A stretch of 7,151 nt of DNA from Methanocorpusculum sp. (GCA_029987395.1 DALTVX010000073.1:1-7151); one strand, 5' to 3'. Shown: positions 1 through 5,597, numbered from the stretch's first letter. Numbers and translations: made by a program. The notes: generated by a model not told the origin, from the letters alone.

Positions 1-300
1 CCGTTCATCGTATGCTGTTGCATGTTCTCGCGGTTCTTTGACCTGGCAGGAGGCGCCTGTGGCATGTTATGTTGTCCCGGAACTCATTTCACGCGATCGC
101 GTATAGATCGTACGGGGGCCTAAAACATGTCTGATATTTTCGGCACGTTTGATTTATTTGTTCTGATAGTTATTATTTTTTTCGGCGAAGATGCCTAGTC
201 AGGTGAGTCTTTACAATCTGGATCCAACTATTTTGGAGGCTGTCCAATCGTTTCAACTGCGAGTTGGGCAGCTTCGCGTGGCACCCTCCTCTTCGTTATC
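1..300. other. Left flank without an identifiable gene
   Basis: No gene can be named here. The plus frame starting at base 2 is open from the window edge to a TAG at 104-106 (34 codons, ending ELISRDRV) and could be the tail of an upstream gene, but the peptide is not recognised. A 23-codon plus-strand ORF at 127-198 would encode a peptide with one hydrophobic stretch (FDLFVLIVIIFF). A 53-codon ORF at 191-352 runs into the tRNA and over its promoter, so it is unlikely to be real. A T-rich tract at 170-182 (seven T at 176-182) could terminate transcription from the left. The minus strand is broken by stops near 65-120, with only short open stretches running off the left edge. Confidence 0.4.
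170..182 (+). terminator. T-rich terminator candidate of an upstream unit
   Basis: The run TTATTATTTTTTT on the plus strand is typical of archaeal intrinsic termination, which needs a T-tract and not necessarily a hairpin. It lies about 65 bases after the possible stop at 104-106 and before the tRNA promoter. No strong hairpin was seen in front of it, so the call rests on the T-tract alone. Confidence 0.35.
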
Positions 301-308
301 TATAAATA
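301..308 (+). promoter_or_regulatory. TATA box of the tRNA-Glu gene
   Basis: TATAAATA is a near-ideal archaeal TATA box. Its centre is about 38 bases before the mature tRNA, which places transcription start near 330-332 and leaves a 5' leader of about 11 nt for RNase P to remove. Confidence 0.7.
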
Positions 309-342
309 TTCATGGTGGCAATCTTATTACGCACTTTTGTCT

Positions 343-415
343 GCTGATATAGTGTAGTGGTCAATCATGCCGGCCTCTCACGCCGGCGACTCGGGTTCAA
401 ATCCCGATATCAGCA
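343..415 (+). tRNA. tRNA-Glu (anticodon CTC)
   Basis: The 73-nt sequence folds into a full cloverleaf. The acceptor stem pairs GCTGATA (343-349) with TATCAGC (408-414) without mismatch and is followed by discriminator A415. The anticodon stem pairs CCGGC with GCCGG around the loop CTCTCAC at 375-381, giving anticodon CTC at 377-379, which reads glutamate codon GAG. The T arm is TCGGG-TTCAAAT-CCCGA. The D arm is weak by Watson-Crick pairing, which matches my memory of archaeal tRNA-Glu sequences. CCA is not encoded, so CCA-adding enzyme must add it. No intron is present. The gene has its own TATA box upstream and a T-rich tract downstream, so it is probably transcribed alone. Confidence 0.97.
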
Positions 416-442
416 TTGTTTTTGCATCTTTGGTTGTTTTTG
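416..442 (+). terminator. T-rich terminator of the tRNA gene
   Basis: Directly after the tRNA discriminator base the plus strand has repeated T runs (TTGTTTTTG, then GGTTGTTTTTGG). This is the usual way archaeal tRNA transcription ends. Confidence 0.6.
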
Positions 443-535
443 GAAGGGAGCAAAGTTGAGAGCTATGACTTTTTCGATACCGATCTATAAAAGTTAACAG
501 CATATAAATCTCTTTTGGCATTCGTTTACACACTC

Positions 536-568
536 ATATTTATTTCTGTATGACCAATTGAATCATAC
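536..568 (+). promoter_or_regulatory. Promoter and inverted repeat before the GTG-started flavoprotein gene
   Basis: A TATA-like ATATTTAT at 536-543 is centred about 29 bases before the GTG at 569, the spacing expected for a leaderless mRNA starting at or next to the start codon. No SD sequence lies before the GTG. Between box and start sits a perfect 6-bp inverted repeat, GTATGA (548-553), nine bases, TCATAC (563-568), which could be an operator. Two other TATA-like words, CTATAAAA near 485-492 and ATATAAAT at 502-509, could instead start a transcript with a leader of several tens of bases. Confidence 0.45.
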
Positions 569-1714
569 GTGTCTGATGTCATTGTCATAGGGGGGGGGCC
601 TGCAGGGTCGACCGCAGCTCGAATATGCTCCAAAGCCGGTTTGTCCACACGGGTCCTGGAAGAGCATTCCTCTTTAGGCTACCCCGTTCAGTGTGCGGGT
701 CTTCTCTCGAACAATGCCTTTGCAGAGTGCGAGGTTTCCGAAAGATCGGTATATAATACAGTTCGCGGAGCGAAGATATGTGGATCCGATGGGCATTTTC
801 TCTCTTTTGATGCAAAAATGACGAAGGCGTATGTCGTTGATCGGGGTAGTTTGGATCATGAGATGTCAGTCCATGCAGTTGAGGCTGGAGCGGAATATTC
901 TCTCAAGACCTGTGTGACTAAGATAGATCCGAAAAAAAGAATCGTCCACACTGCCGGAGGCGAGGAGATACCCTATTCTCTTCTTATTGCTGCGGATGGT
1001 CCGCGAAGTGTTGTAGCTCGAAGCCTTGGGATCGCGCCGTCACCGCTCATATACTCCGGCATTCAGGCAGAGATCCCTTGGGAAGGAGATCCGTCTCTTG
1101 TCGAGCTGCATCCAAATGCTGCTCCTGAGTTTTTTGCTTGGGTCATTCCTCTCTCTGGAAGCAGGGCGCGAGTGGGTCTTTGTGGTATGAAAAATGTTCC
1201 TGAACTTTTTGCAAATTTCCTCTCACAATTTTCTGTAAGTACTATCCATTCAGTCACGGGCACGATCCCAATTGGGGTCCGGCGTAAAACGTTTGGATCC
1301 GGATGTATGCTTGTAGGTGATGCGGCCGGTTTTCCCAAGCCCACATCAGGCGGTGGAGTGTATACCGGAATCCGCTCTGCCAGGTTTGCTGCAGAGGTCG
1401 CGATCAGATCCGTGGAAGCTAGTGACACAACGGATGTGTTCCTTTCCCAGTATGAGGGATTATGTCGTGAGGACTTCGGCCGTGAACTTGATATGGGTTT
1501 GAAGGCTCTGCAGTTTCGCAGAAATTTAGCCTCGGAGGATATAAATGCGGTTATCGATGCTCTCAACAAGCCAGATACACTTGATCTCATCACTTGTTTT
1601 GGTGATATGGATCGTCCCTCCGATCTGTTGAAACGTTTAGCGATGAAACCTGAGCTTTACGGAACGTTTGGGAGGGTCGGGATAAAGGGTTTTGTCAGGT
1701 CAATCTTTGGATAA
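569..1714 (+). CDS. FAD-dependent oxidoreductase, geranylgeranyl reductase family
   Basis: This 381-residue flavoprotein belongs by motif to the geranylgeranyl reductase family, whose archaeal members reduce double bonds in isoprenoid chains of membrane lipids at the membrane surface. Visible motifs: the N-terminal dinucleotide-binding GGGPAGS (8-14) with an acidic pair at 31-32 for the FAD ribose; PVQCAG (39-44), resembling the family Pro-Cys-Gly element; VDRGSLD (90-96); AADGPRS (141-147); and GDAAG (250-254) followed by PTSGGG (258-263), the second FAD contact and substrate-channel region. Length is close to the usual 380-410. GTG at 569 is chosen because an in-frame stop lies at 551-553 and the FAD fold starts at once. 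Codons 8-10 are a run of nine G. Substrate is uncertain: methanogens carry several paralogs, and some may act on menaquinone-like or other isoprenoids. No lipid gene adjoins it. Confidence 0.88.
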   Translation: MSDVIVIGGGPAGSTAARICSKAGLSTRVLEEHSSLGYPVQCAGLLSNNAFAECEVSERSVYNTVRGAKICGSDGHFLSFDAKMTKAYVVDRGSLDHEMSVHAVEAGAEYSLKTCVTKIDPKKRIVHTAGGEEIPYSLLIAADGPRSVVARSLGIAPSPLIYSGIQAEIPWEGDPSLVELHPNAAPEFFAWVIPLSGSRARVGLCGMKNVPELFANFLSQFSVSTIHSVTGTIPIGVRRKTFGSGCMLVGDAAGFPKPTSGGGVYTGIRSARFAAEVAIRSVEASDTTDVFLSQYEGLCREDFGRELDMGLKALQFRRNLASEDINAVIDALNKPDTLDLITCFGDMDRPSDLLKRLAMKPELYGTFGRVGIKGFVRSIFG

Positions 1715-1721
1715 AATTATG

Positions 1722-1737
1722 AAAAAAATATTTTTTT
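1722..1737 (+). terminator. A7-TA-T7 terminator after the flavoprotein gene
   Basis: A perfect palindrome of seven A, TA and seven T begins eight bases after the TAA stop. The T7 run can end transcription from the left, so the flavoprotein gene and the transporter operon are probably separate units. Confidence 0.6.
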
Positions 1738-1792
1738 AGCATGATGGCCTGTACGTATTTCTCGTCTCTCATGTATTACTAATTCAATCGTC

Positions 1793-1811
1793 TTTATGTT
1801 CTCAAAACATA
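1793..1811 (+). promoter_or_regulatory. Promoter and operator candidate of the transporter operon
   Basis: TTTATGTT at 1793-1800 is centred about 29 bases before the ATG at 1826, and no SD sequence precedes that ATG, so a leaderless transcript is likely. Overlapping the box is a perfect inverted repeat, TATGTT (1795-1800), five bases, AACATA (1806-1811). A protein bound there would block TBP or polymerase. The TATA match itself is weak. Confidence 0.4.
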
Positions 1812-1825
1812 CATAATCCATTACA

Positions 1826-2758
1826 ATGCACCTTATTGAAACCCGGGACCTTTGTTACTCATATAGTACATCCAAAGAACCTGTCCTGAACAATATCAAT
1901 TTCATCGCCGGAAGAAAACAGCGCATTGCCGTTCTTGGTCCAAATGGAGCTGGAAAAAGCACACTTTTTCGTCATTTAAACGGTATTCTCAAGCCAAAGT
2001 CCGGTTCGGTTTTGATCAGAGGCGAACCCATCACCAAGGCAAACATTCACGAGGTGCGAAAGTTTGTCGGGCTTGTCTTTCAAAATCCGGATGATCAGGT
2101 GTTTTCAACTACGGTCGAACAGGATATCGCATTTGGTCCCTGCAATCTTGGACTGGATGACGAGACAATTGCACATCGTGTGGATTCTGTTGTTCGAATG
2201 CTTGGCTTAGAAGATCTCCGTACCAGGGCCCCTCATCATCTTTCAGGAGGTGAGAAAAAACGAGTTGCCATCGCCGGAGTTTTGGCCATGGAGCCACAAG
2301 TCATCATACTTGATGAGCCAACAGCGGGTCTCGACCCTCAGGGGGTCAAGGAACTCTTTGGTTTTCTAAATGACCTCCCTGAAAAATATGGGTTCACGGT
2401 CATATATTCGACACATCAGGTTGAGTTGGTCCCGGAGATGGCGGACTGTGTTTATGTCATGGAGAAGGGAGAAATCACTGGATACGGCACTCCACAGGAA
2501 ATTTTCTTGCAGGATGAGCTTCTTGCCCGTGCCCACCTAGAACTGCCCGCACTTCCAAAACTCATCCGTAATCTCCAGTCACAGGGGGTGAACATCGAGT
2601 CCGCCTACACCTATCAGGATGCTGAGGACGCATTCATGAAAGCCTTTGGAAAAGAGCCCGTTTCCCGCGAAAAAAAGGCATCTTATGCCATACCCATCTC
2701 TGAAGACTCTTCTGATAGTCATAACGGACATCACCACCACCATCCTCACCAAACATGA
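1826..2758 (+). CDS. cbiO: ECF/cobalt-type ABC transporter ATP-binding protein (CbiO/EcfA)
   Basis: This 310-residue cytoplasmic ATPase powers import by an energy-coupling-factor transporter. All nucleotide-binding elements are intact: Walker A GPNGAGKST (38-46), Q-loop Gln86 in VFQNPDDQ, signature LSGGEKKR (139-146), Walker B VIILDEP (159-165) with D-loop AGLDP, and switch His197 in STHQVE. The wording FQNPDDQ and LVPEMAD is typical of CbiO/EcfA ATPases. The protein is about 30 residues longer than usual, with an acidic then His-rich tail: seven His in the last 12 residues, including five in a row at 302-306. Such tails bind Ni, Co or Zn, which favours a metal substrate, but this is inference. 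ATG 1826 places the usual ETRDLCYSY start at the N-terminus. The stop overlaps the next gene's start (ATGA), implying translational coupling. Confidence 0.93.
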   Translation: MHLIETRDLCYSYSTSKEPVLNNINFIAGRKQRIAVLGPNGAGKSTLFRHLNGILKPKSGSVLIRGEPITKANIHEVRKFVGLVFQNPDDQVFSTTVEQDIAFGPCNLGLDDETIAHRVDSVVRMLGLEDLRTRAPHHLSGGEKKRVAIAGVLAMEPQVIILDEPTAGLDPQGVKELFGFLNDLPEKYGFTVIYSTHQVELVPEMADCVYVMEKGEITGYGTPQEIFLQDELLARAHLELPALPKLIRNLQSQGVNIESAYTYQDAEDAFMKAFGKEPVSREKKASYAIPISEDSSDSHNGHHHHHPHQT

Positions 2759-3600
2759 CGTTGATCGATGAACTGTTTGATATAGAGCATGAAGCTTACC
2801 GAAAAAGCCCGATCCACTCAATGGATTCACGTGTCAAACTTATTCTCTGTTTATTGGGACTTCTGATAACTGTTGTTTTACCTTACATCAGGATCGCGAA
2901 TCAGATCGTAGCTTGGCCACAGTTGTTTGCCCTACTCGTGATCTACATGCTGTTTTGCGGCCTCTATCTTCTATCCGGCGCTTCAATAAGGTACTATCTC
3001 GTCCGGCTTATACTTATTATGCCGTTTGGGTTGTTCTTCATTCTTCTTCAGCCGTTTTTTGGAAACCCGTATTACGATGCGTATCATGTTTTGTTTTCTT
3101 TCCCGTTCGGGATCAATATGTACTGGGAGTCGTTGATTTTTGGTCTGTCTCTTTTTGCCAAATTCATCATCTCACTCTCGTTTATCATTCTTCTTTCAGC
3201 CACAACAACGATGCAGGGTATGCTTGAGGGTGCTTCTCGTCTACATGTTCCCCGACTATTTATAACGGTCATGAGTTTGACCGTCCGATACCTCTTTGTT
3301 TTCGCACTGGTGTTTAAGAAGATCCAGTCCGCATTTGCCTGCAAATGTTTCCGCTGGTCTGACCACAGTCTTCCACTCAAATACCGGCTCAATGTGATCG
3401 GCAATGCAGCAGGTTCATTATTTATTCGCGCGATGGATCAGGGGGAGCGAACATATGTTTCTATGTGCTGTCGCGGATATGCCTCTGAATCTTCCATGCA
3501 TATTTCAAAAAAATCGCTTGCTTTTGCCGAGTGGATATTCCTTGGAGTTGGCATAGGATATCTCCTTCTTTTTCCAGTAATGGTGTATCTCATATTTTAA
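2755..3600 (+). CDS. cbiQ: ECF transporter T-component permease (CbiQ/EcfT)
   Basis: This 281-residue integral membrane protein links the ATPase to a substrate-binding S-component. It has about six hydrophobic segments (roughly 28-46, 50-74, 80-101, 126-150, 166-188, 258-280). Family marks are MDSRVKLI (23-30), matching the usual LDPRVKLL entry; LEGASRLHVPRLFI (157-170); and RAMDQGERTYVSMCCRGYAS (225-244), matching the RALERGER..AMxARGY coupling helix that docks on the ATPase. The second Arg-Gly motif is kept as CRG. The first, usually Ala-Arg-Gly-like, appears altered to ACKCFRW (195-201), and four cysteines lie in these cytoplasmic segments. Its ATG lies within the preceding gene's stop and there is no clear SD, so translation is probably coupled. 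No CbiM, CbiN or other S-component gene is visible. Confidence 0.9.
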   Translation: MTLIDELFDIEHEAYRKSPIHSMDSRVKLILCLLGLLITVVLPYIRIANQIVAWPQLFALLVIYMLFCGLYLLSGASIRYYLVRLILIMPFGLFFILLQPFFGNPYYDAYHVLFSFPFGINMYWESLIFGLSLFAKFIISLSFIILLSATTTMQGMLEGASRLHVPRLFITVMSLTVRYLFVFALVFKKIQSAFACKCFRWSDHSLPLKYRLNVIGNAAGSLFIRAMDQGERTYVSMCCRGYASESSMHISKKSLAFAEWIFLGVGIGYLLLFPVMVYLIF

Positions 3601-3715
3601 CGCGTTTTTCTTGTCTCGCGTCAAATTCTAAGTCTTTTGCAGACGATGCCATCCGCGCATATCACATTGCTTCGCGCGTGTCCGCGATGTTCAATTCGCT
3701 CCTTAAAACTCCCCT

Positions 3716-3756
3716 AATATCGAGATTTAAGGCGAATGTGTCGATATTTTTATTTT
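3716..3756 (+). terminator. Hairpin terminator downstream of the permease gene
   Basis: An 8-bp perfect inverted repeat, AATATCGA (3716-3723) and TCGATATT (3741-3748), runs into a T-rich tail ending at 3756. It lies about 115 bases after the permease stop and just before the structured leader region, so it likely separates the two units. A weaker CGCG/CGCG pair around TTTTTC at 3601-3620 may also contribute. Confidence 0.5.
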
Positions 3757-3760
3757 GCCT

Positions 3761-3800
3761 TTACATAAGTATTTACAGTGATAAATCAACATAAAATATA
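3761..3800 (+). promoter_or_regulatory. AT-rich promoter candidate of the structured RNA and small gene
   Basis: Several TATA-like words occur (TTACATAA at 3761-3768, ATAAAT at 3781-3786, ATAAAATATA at 3791-3800) directly before the base composition becomes GC-rich near 3801. Depending on which is used, transcription would start between about 3791 and 3825. The sequence alone does not decide between them. Confidence 0.35.
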
Positions 3801-3989
3801 GGAAGTTCCACAGGATTGAGGCGACGTGGGTTAACTTACTCCGGGGAGCCGGATAGGGGGTCTGACCAACCTCCGAATGCTGCAGCCATTGAGATAAACG
3901 AGGTGCCGGGAAGACGAAAAATCGTCTCGCCCTGAAATTTATCCAACAGCAGGTAGCCACACTATTTGTGTAATCACTCACTAAAAAAC
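3801..3989 (+). ncRNA. Structured leader RNA or small ncRNA of unknown family
   Basis: This GC-richer stretch has no convincing ORF but many local helices in order: TCCGG/CCGGA with loop GGAG (3840-3853); GGGGGT/ACCTCC with a 7-nt loop (3856-3874, one G-U pair); AATG/CATT (3876-3890); GATAAA/TTTATC (3893-3898 with 3938-3943) enclosing GGG-AGACGA / TCGTCT-CCC (3908-3932); and ACAC/GTGT (3959-3971). It ends at the ribosome binding site of a 37-codon gene. I compared it from memory with RNase P RNA, SRP RNA, cobalamin, TPP and fluoride riboswitch signatures and found no match. It may be a 5' leader controlling the small gene or an independent RNA. Both ends are approximate and the individual helices are hand-drawn, not energy-computed. 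Confidence 0.45.
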
Positions 3990-3996
3990 GAGGTGA
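3990..3996 (+). promoter_or_regulatory. Strong Shine-Dalgarno site of the 37-codon gene
   Basis: GAGGTGA matches the archaeal anti-SD (complement of the 16S 3' end) over seven bases and lies seven bases before ATG 4004. It fixes the start of the small gene and contrasts with the two larger plus-strand genes, which lack any SD. Confidence 0.75.
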
Positions 3997-4003
3997 AAAC
4001 CAA

Positions 4004-4117
4004 ATGCAGAACAAACCTACGGCAGGCAAAAAGGACGCAGCTCCAGTTAAATCAGCAGCAGCTCCAAAAGCAGCCCCAGCACGCGAAGAACCCTCAAAGA
4101 AAGGAAACCGCAAATAA
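4004..4117 (+). CDS. Small Lys/Ala/Pro-rich protein, 37 residues, unknown function
   Basis: The predicted peptide starts MQNKPTAGKK and ends SKKGNRK. It is made mostly of Ala, Lys and Pro, with two Glu and one Asp, so it is strongly basic, lacks any hydrophobic segment or cysteine, and is probably disordered. There is no signal peptide. The case for a real gene is the near-perfect SD seven bases upstream, the hairpin and T-tract after its stop, and the structured region in front. It resembles the flexible basic tails of ribosomal or nucleic-acid-binding proteins, which suggests (inference only) RNA or DNA binding. I do not recognise a family. The alternative is that the ORF is a leader peptide or a by-product within a longer ncRNA ending near 4230. 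Confidence 0.65.
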   Translation: MQNKPTAGKKDAAPVKSAAAPKAAPAREEPSKKGNRK

Positions 4118-4157
4118 TGCGGTCTCATTTCTTAAGGTAATAAAAGTTGAACATACC

Positions 4158-4230
4158 CTTATGTGAGGCGGGCACCCCGTTTCACATAAGCTCGCCCGAA
4201 CCCAGACACTTATACGATTTGTTCTTTTTT
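4158..4230 (+). terminator. 15-bp hairpin with downstream T-tract
   Basis: CTTATGTGA (4158-4166) pairs perfectly with TCACATAAG (4182-4190). Inside, GG/TT wobble pairs and CGGG/CCCG continue the stem to a CAC loop, giving about 15 pairs. TTTGTTCTTTTTT follows at 4218-4230. This probably ends the small-gene transcript. Because 27 bases separate hairpin and T-tract, the hairpin may serve as 3'-end protection while the T-tract does the terminating. GGCGGGC (4167-4173) can alternatively pair with GCTCGCC (4190-4196), excluding the main hairpin. Confidence 0.65.
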
Positions 4231-4296
4231 GACTTGTTTATTTCTGAAAGGATACTGTAGATTTCCATCTCTACATGAATCGAGGAATTAAAGGGA

Positions 4297-4325
4297 TAAG
4301 AAATATCTTGAGATATACCTTCTTA
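4297..4325 (-). terminator. Hairpin terminator of the minus-strand operon
   Basis: Twelve bases past the minus-strand stop, TAAGAA/TTCTTA (4297-4302 with 4320-4325) and ATATC/GATAT (4303-4307 with 4312-4316) form an 11-bp stem with a 3-base bulge and a tetraloop, followed on the minus strand by CCCTTTAATTCC. The T-tract is modest. A second small hairpin, TGTAGA/TCTACA at 4256-4275, lies further along. Confidence 0.45.
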
Positions 4326-4336
4326 AGTTAGCTGTC

Positions 4337-5596
4337 TCACTCGGACTTTGCGTTGGCCAGCATCAGTTTGATTCTGTTTTCCTGATTGATCCGGGTCGCT
4401 CCAGGATCATAATCCACCGCGACGATGTTTGAGTCCGGATAGTCAATTTTTAGTCTTCTCATCATGCCCTTCCCAACCACATGGTTTGGCAGACATCCAA
4501 ACGGCTGTGTACAGACAATGTTTGGGGTGCCTGATTGTATAAGTTCCAGCATCTCTGCAGTAAGGAGCCAGCCCTCTCCCATTTTGTTACCGTATCCAAG
4601 GTATCCTTTGACGCATTCCTGCAGATCGGAAAATGTTCCCATAGCACGAAAGCTCCCTTCTTCTTTGATCACATTGATCATAGTTTTTTGGCAGTTTTCA
4701 ATATATCCCTGAGCAAAACCTATTGCTATCTTCTTGAGTTTGCTCCCACCATACAGATCCACATCAACATATCTGTTGTTGAATTTGAAGAGCATGAAGT
4801 CGGTTATACCTGGTACAATTACTTCCACACCTTCACTGGTCAGGAAATCCTCGAGATTATTGTTTCCGAGCGGAGCATACTTGATATAGATCTCGCCGAC
4901 AATACCGACCCGGATCTTCTTTTCTGTAATGCGGGGAATTGCTGCGAAATCGCGGACCATTTTCCGCATATATTTTATCATCTGCCGGCGGCTCATTCCT
5001 TTTCCATGGACGAAAAGATCAACGAGGTCATTTGTCCATTGTGTGATCAGAGCATTTGTCGCTCCTTTTTCTACCTCATATGGTCTGCACTGATTTCCAA
5101 GATGAACTAATAGATCACCATACAACATGCCGAATATGAGCCGGCGTGCAACTTTTAGCGGGATATCAAACCCAGGATTCTTTTCAAGGCCCGAAAGATT
5201 GATCGAAATCACAGGAATAAACTCAAGGTCCGCTTTTTTTAGTGCTTTTCTGAGAAGGTGGATGTAGTTCGAGGCACGGCATCCTCCTCCGGTCTGGCTG
5301 ATAAGGAGGGCCACTTTGTGCGGATCATATCTTCCGCTTTGGACGGCCTCGATCAGCTGACCTATAACGAGAAGAGCAGGATAACAGGTGTCATTATGTA
5401 CATATTTTAGTCCGGTCTCCACGATCTCCCGATTGGTCGAGGTAAGAATATCGATCTTAAATCCTTCGAGTTCGATGATCCTCTTCAAAAGATGAAACAT
5501 CACCGGAAGCATCTGGGGCATGATGATCGTGTACTCGTTTTTCATCTCCTCGGTGAAAAGGAGTCTTCCAGTCTCATCGTATACTAGTTCTGCCAT
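4337..5596 (-). CDS. COG3581-like subunit of a 2-hydroxyacyl-CoA dehydratase activase-type system
   Basis: This 419-residue cytoplasmic protein matches, by remembered family features, the C-terminal part of the long bacterial CoA-enzyme activase/dehydratase-like proteins (COG3581). Marks are HNDTCYPALLVIGQ (67-80), SQTGGGCRASNY (100-111), the central KIRVGIVGEIYIKYAP (227-242), and near the end VCTQPFGCLPNHVVGKG (361-377) with VDYDPGATRINQENR (394-408). Cys71, Cys106, Cys362 and Cys368 lie in the most family-like segments and are the likely Fe-S ligands; Cys170, Cys302 and Cys328 are also present. The reaction is unknown: relatives use ATP to drive low-potential electron transfer for radical dehydration or ring reduction. 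The ATG follows the upstream stop by one base (TAATATG), with GGGAGAG as a weak SD, so the two are co-translated. It is the last gene of the operon before a hairpin. Confidence 0.82.
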   Translation of the reverse strand: MAELVYDETGRLLFTEEMKNEYTIIMPQMLPVMFHLLKRIIELEGFKIDILTSTNREIVETGLKYVHNDTCYPALLVIGQLIEAVQSGRYDPHKVALLISQTGGGCRASNYIHLLRKALKKADLEFIPVISINLSGLEKNPGFDIPLKVARRLIFGMLYGDLLVHLGNQCRPYEVEKGATNALITQWTNDLVDLFVHGKGMSRRQMIKYMRKMVRDFAAIPRITEKKIRVGIVGEIYIKYAPLGNNNLEDFLTSEGVEVIVPGITDFMLFKFNNRYVDVDLYGGSKLKKIAIGFAQGYIENCQKTMINVIKEEGSFRAMGTFSDLQECVKGYLGYGNKMGEGWLLTAEMLELIQSGTPNIVCTQPFGCLPNHVVGKGMMRRLKIDYPDSNIVAVDYDPGATRINQENRIKLMLANAKSE

Positions 5597-5597
5597 A

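Noticed and set aside
191..352. 53-codon plus-strand ORF with a fairly protein-like composition
   Set aside because: It runs across the tRNA TATA box and into the tRNA acceptor stem, has no SD or promoter of its own, and overlaps another short ORF.
456..497. 13-codon ORF after GGAAGGGAG upstream of the flavoprotein gene
   Set aside because: It is too short to support, uses a TTG start, and lies upstream of or across the TATA-like words.
3646..3717. 23-codon ORF with a CPRC motif after the permease gene
   Set aside because: It has no SD and no conservation evidence, and the stretch ends inside the terminator hairpin; one CxxC pair is easily due to chance.
3856..3874. Anticodon-arm-like hairpin with 7-nt loop (would read GAC), hinting at a tRNA
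   Set aside because: There is no matching acceptor stem or T arm with GTTCAAAT-like sequence around it, so it is just one helix of the structured region.
3801..3989. RNase P RNA, SRP RNA or cobalamin riboswitch
   Set aside because: The conserved RNase P segments (GAGGAAAGTCC and ACAGAAA type), the SRP GGAAG tetraloop domain and the B12-box were not found; length also fits poorly.
3727..4128. 133-codon minus-strand ORF
   Set aside because: It lies antisense to the structured region and to the 37-codon gene with its strong SD; the peptide shows no domain, and its frame is open mainly because of the Ala/Pro-coding GC-rich sequence opposite.
3966..4166. 66-codon plus-strand ORF overlapping the small gene in another frame
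   Set aside because: It has no SD at its ATG, whereas the overlapping 37-codon frame has a perfect SD seven bases before its start; the Gln/Lys-rich translation looks like a frame shadow.
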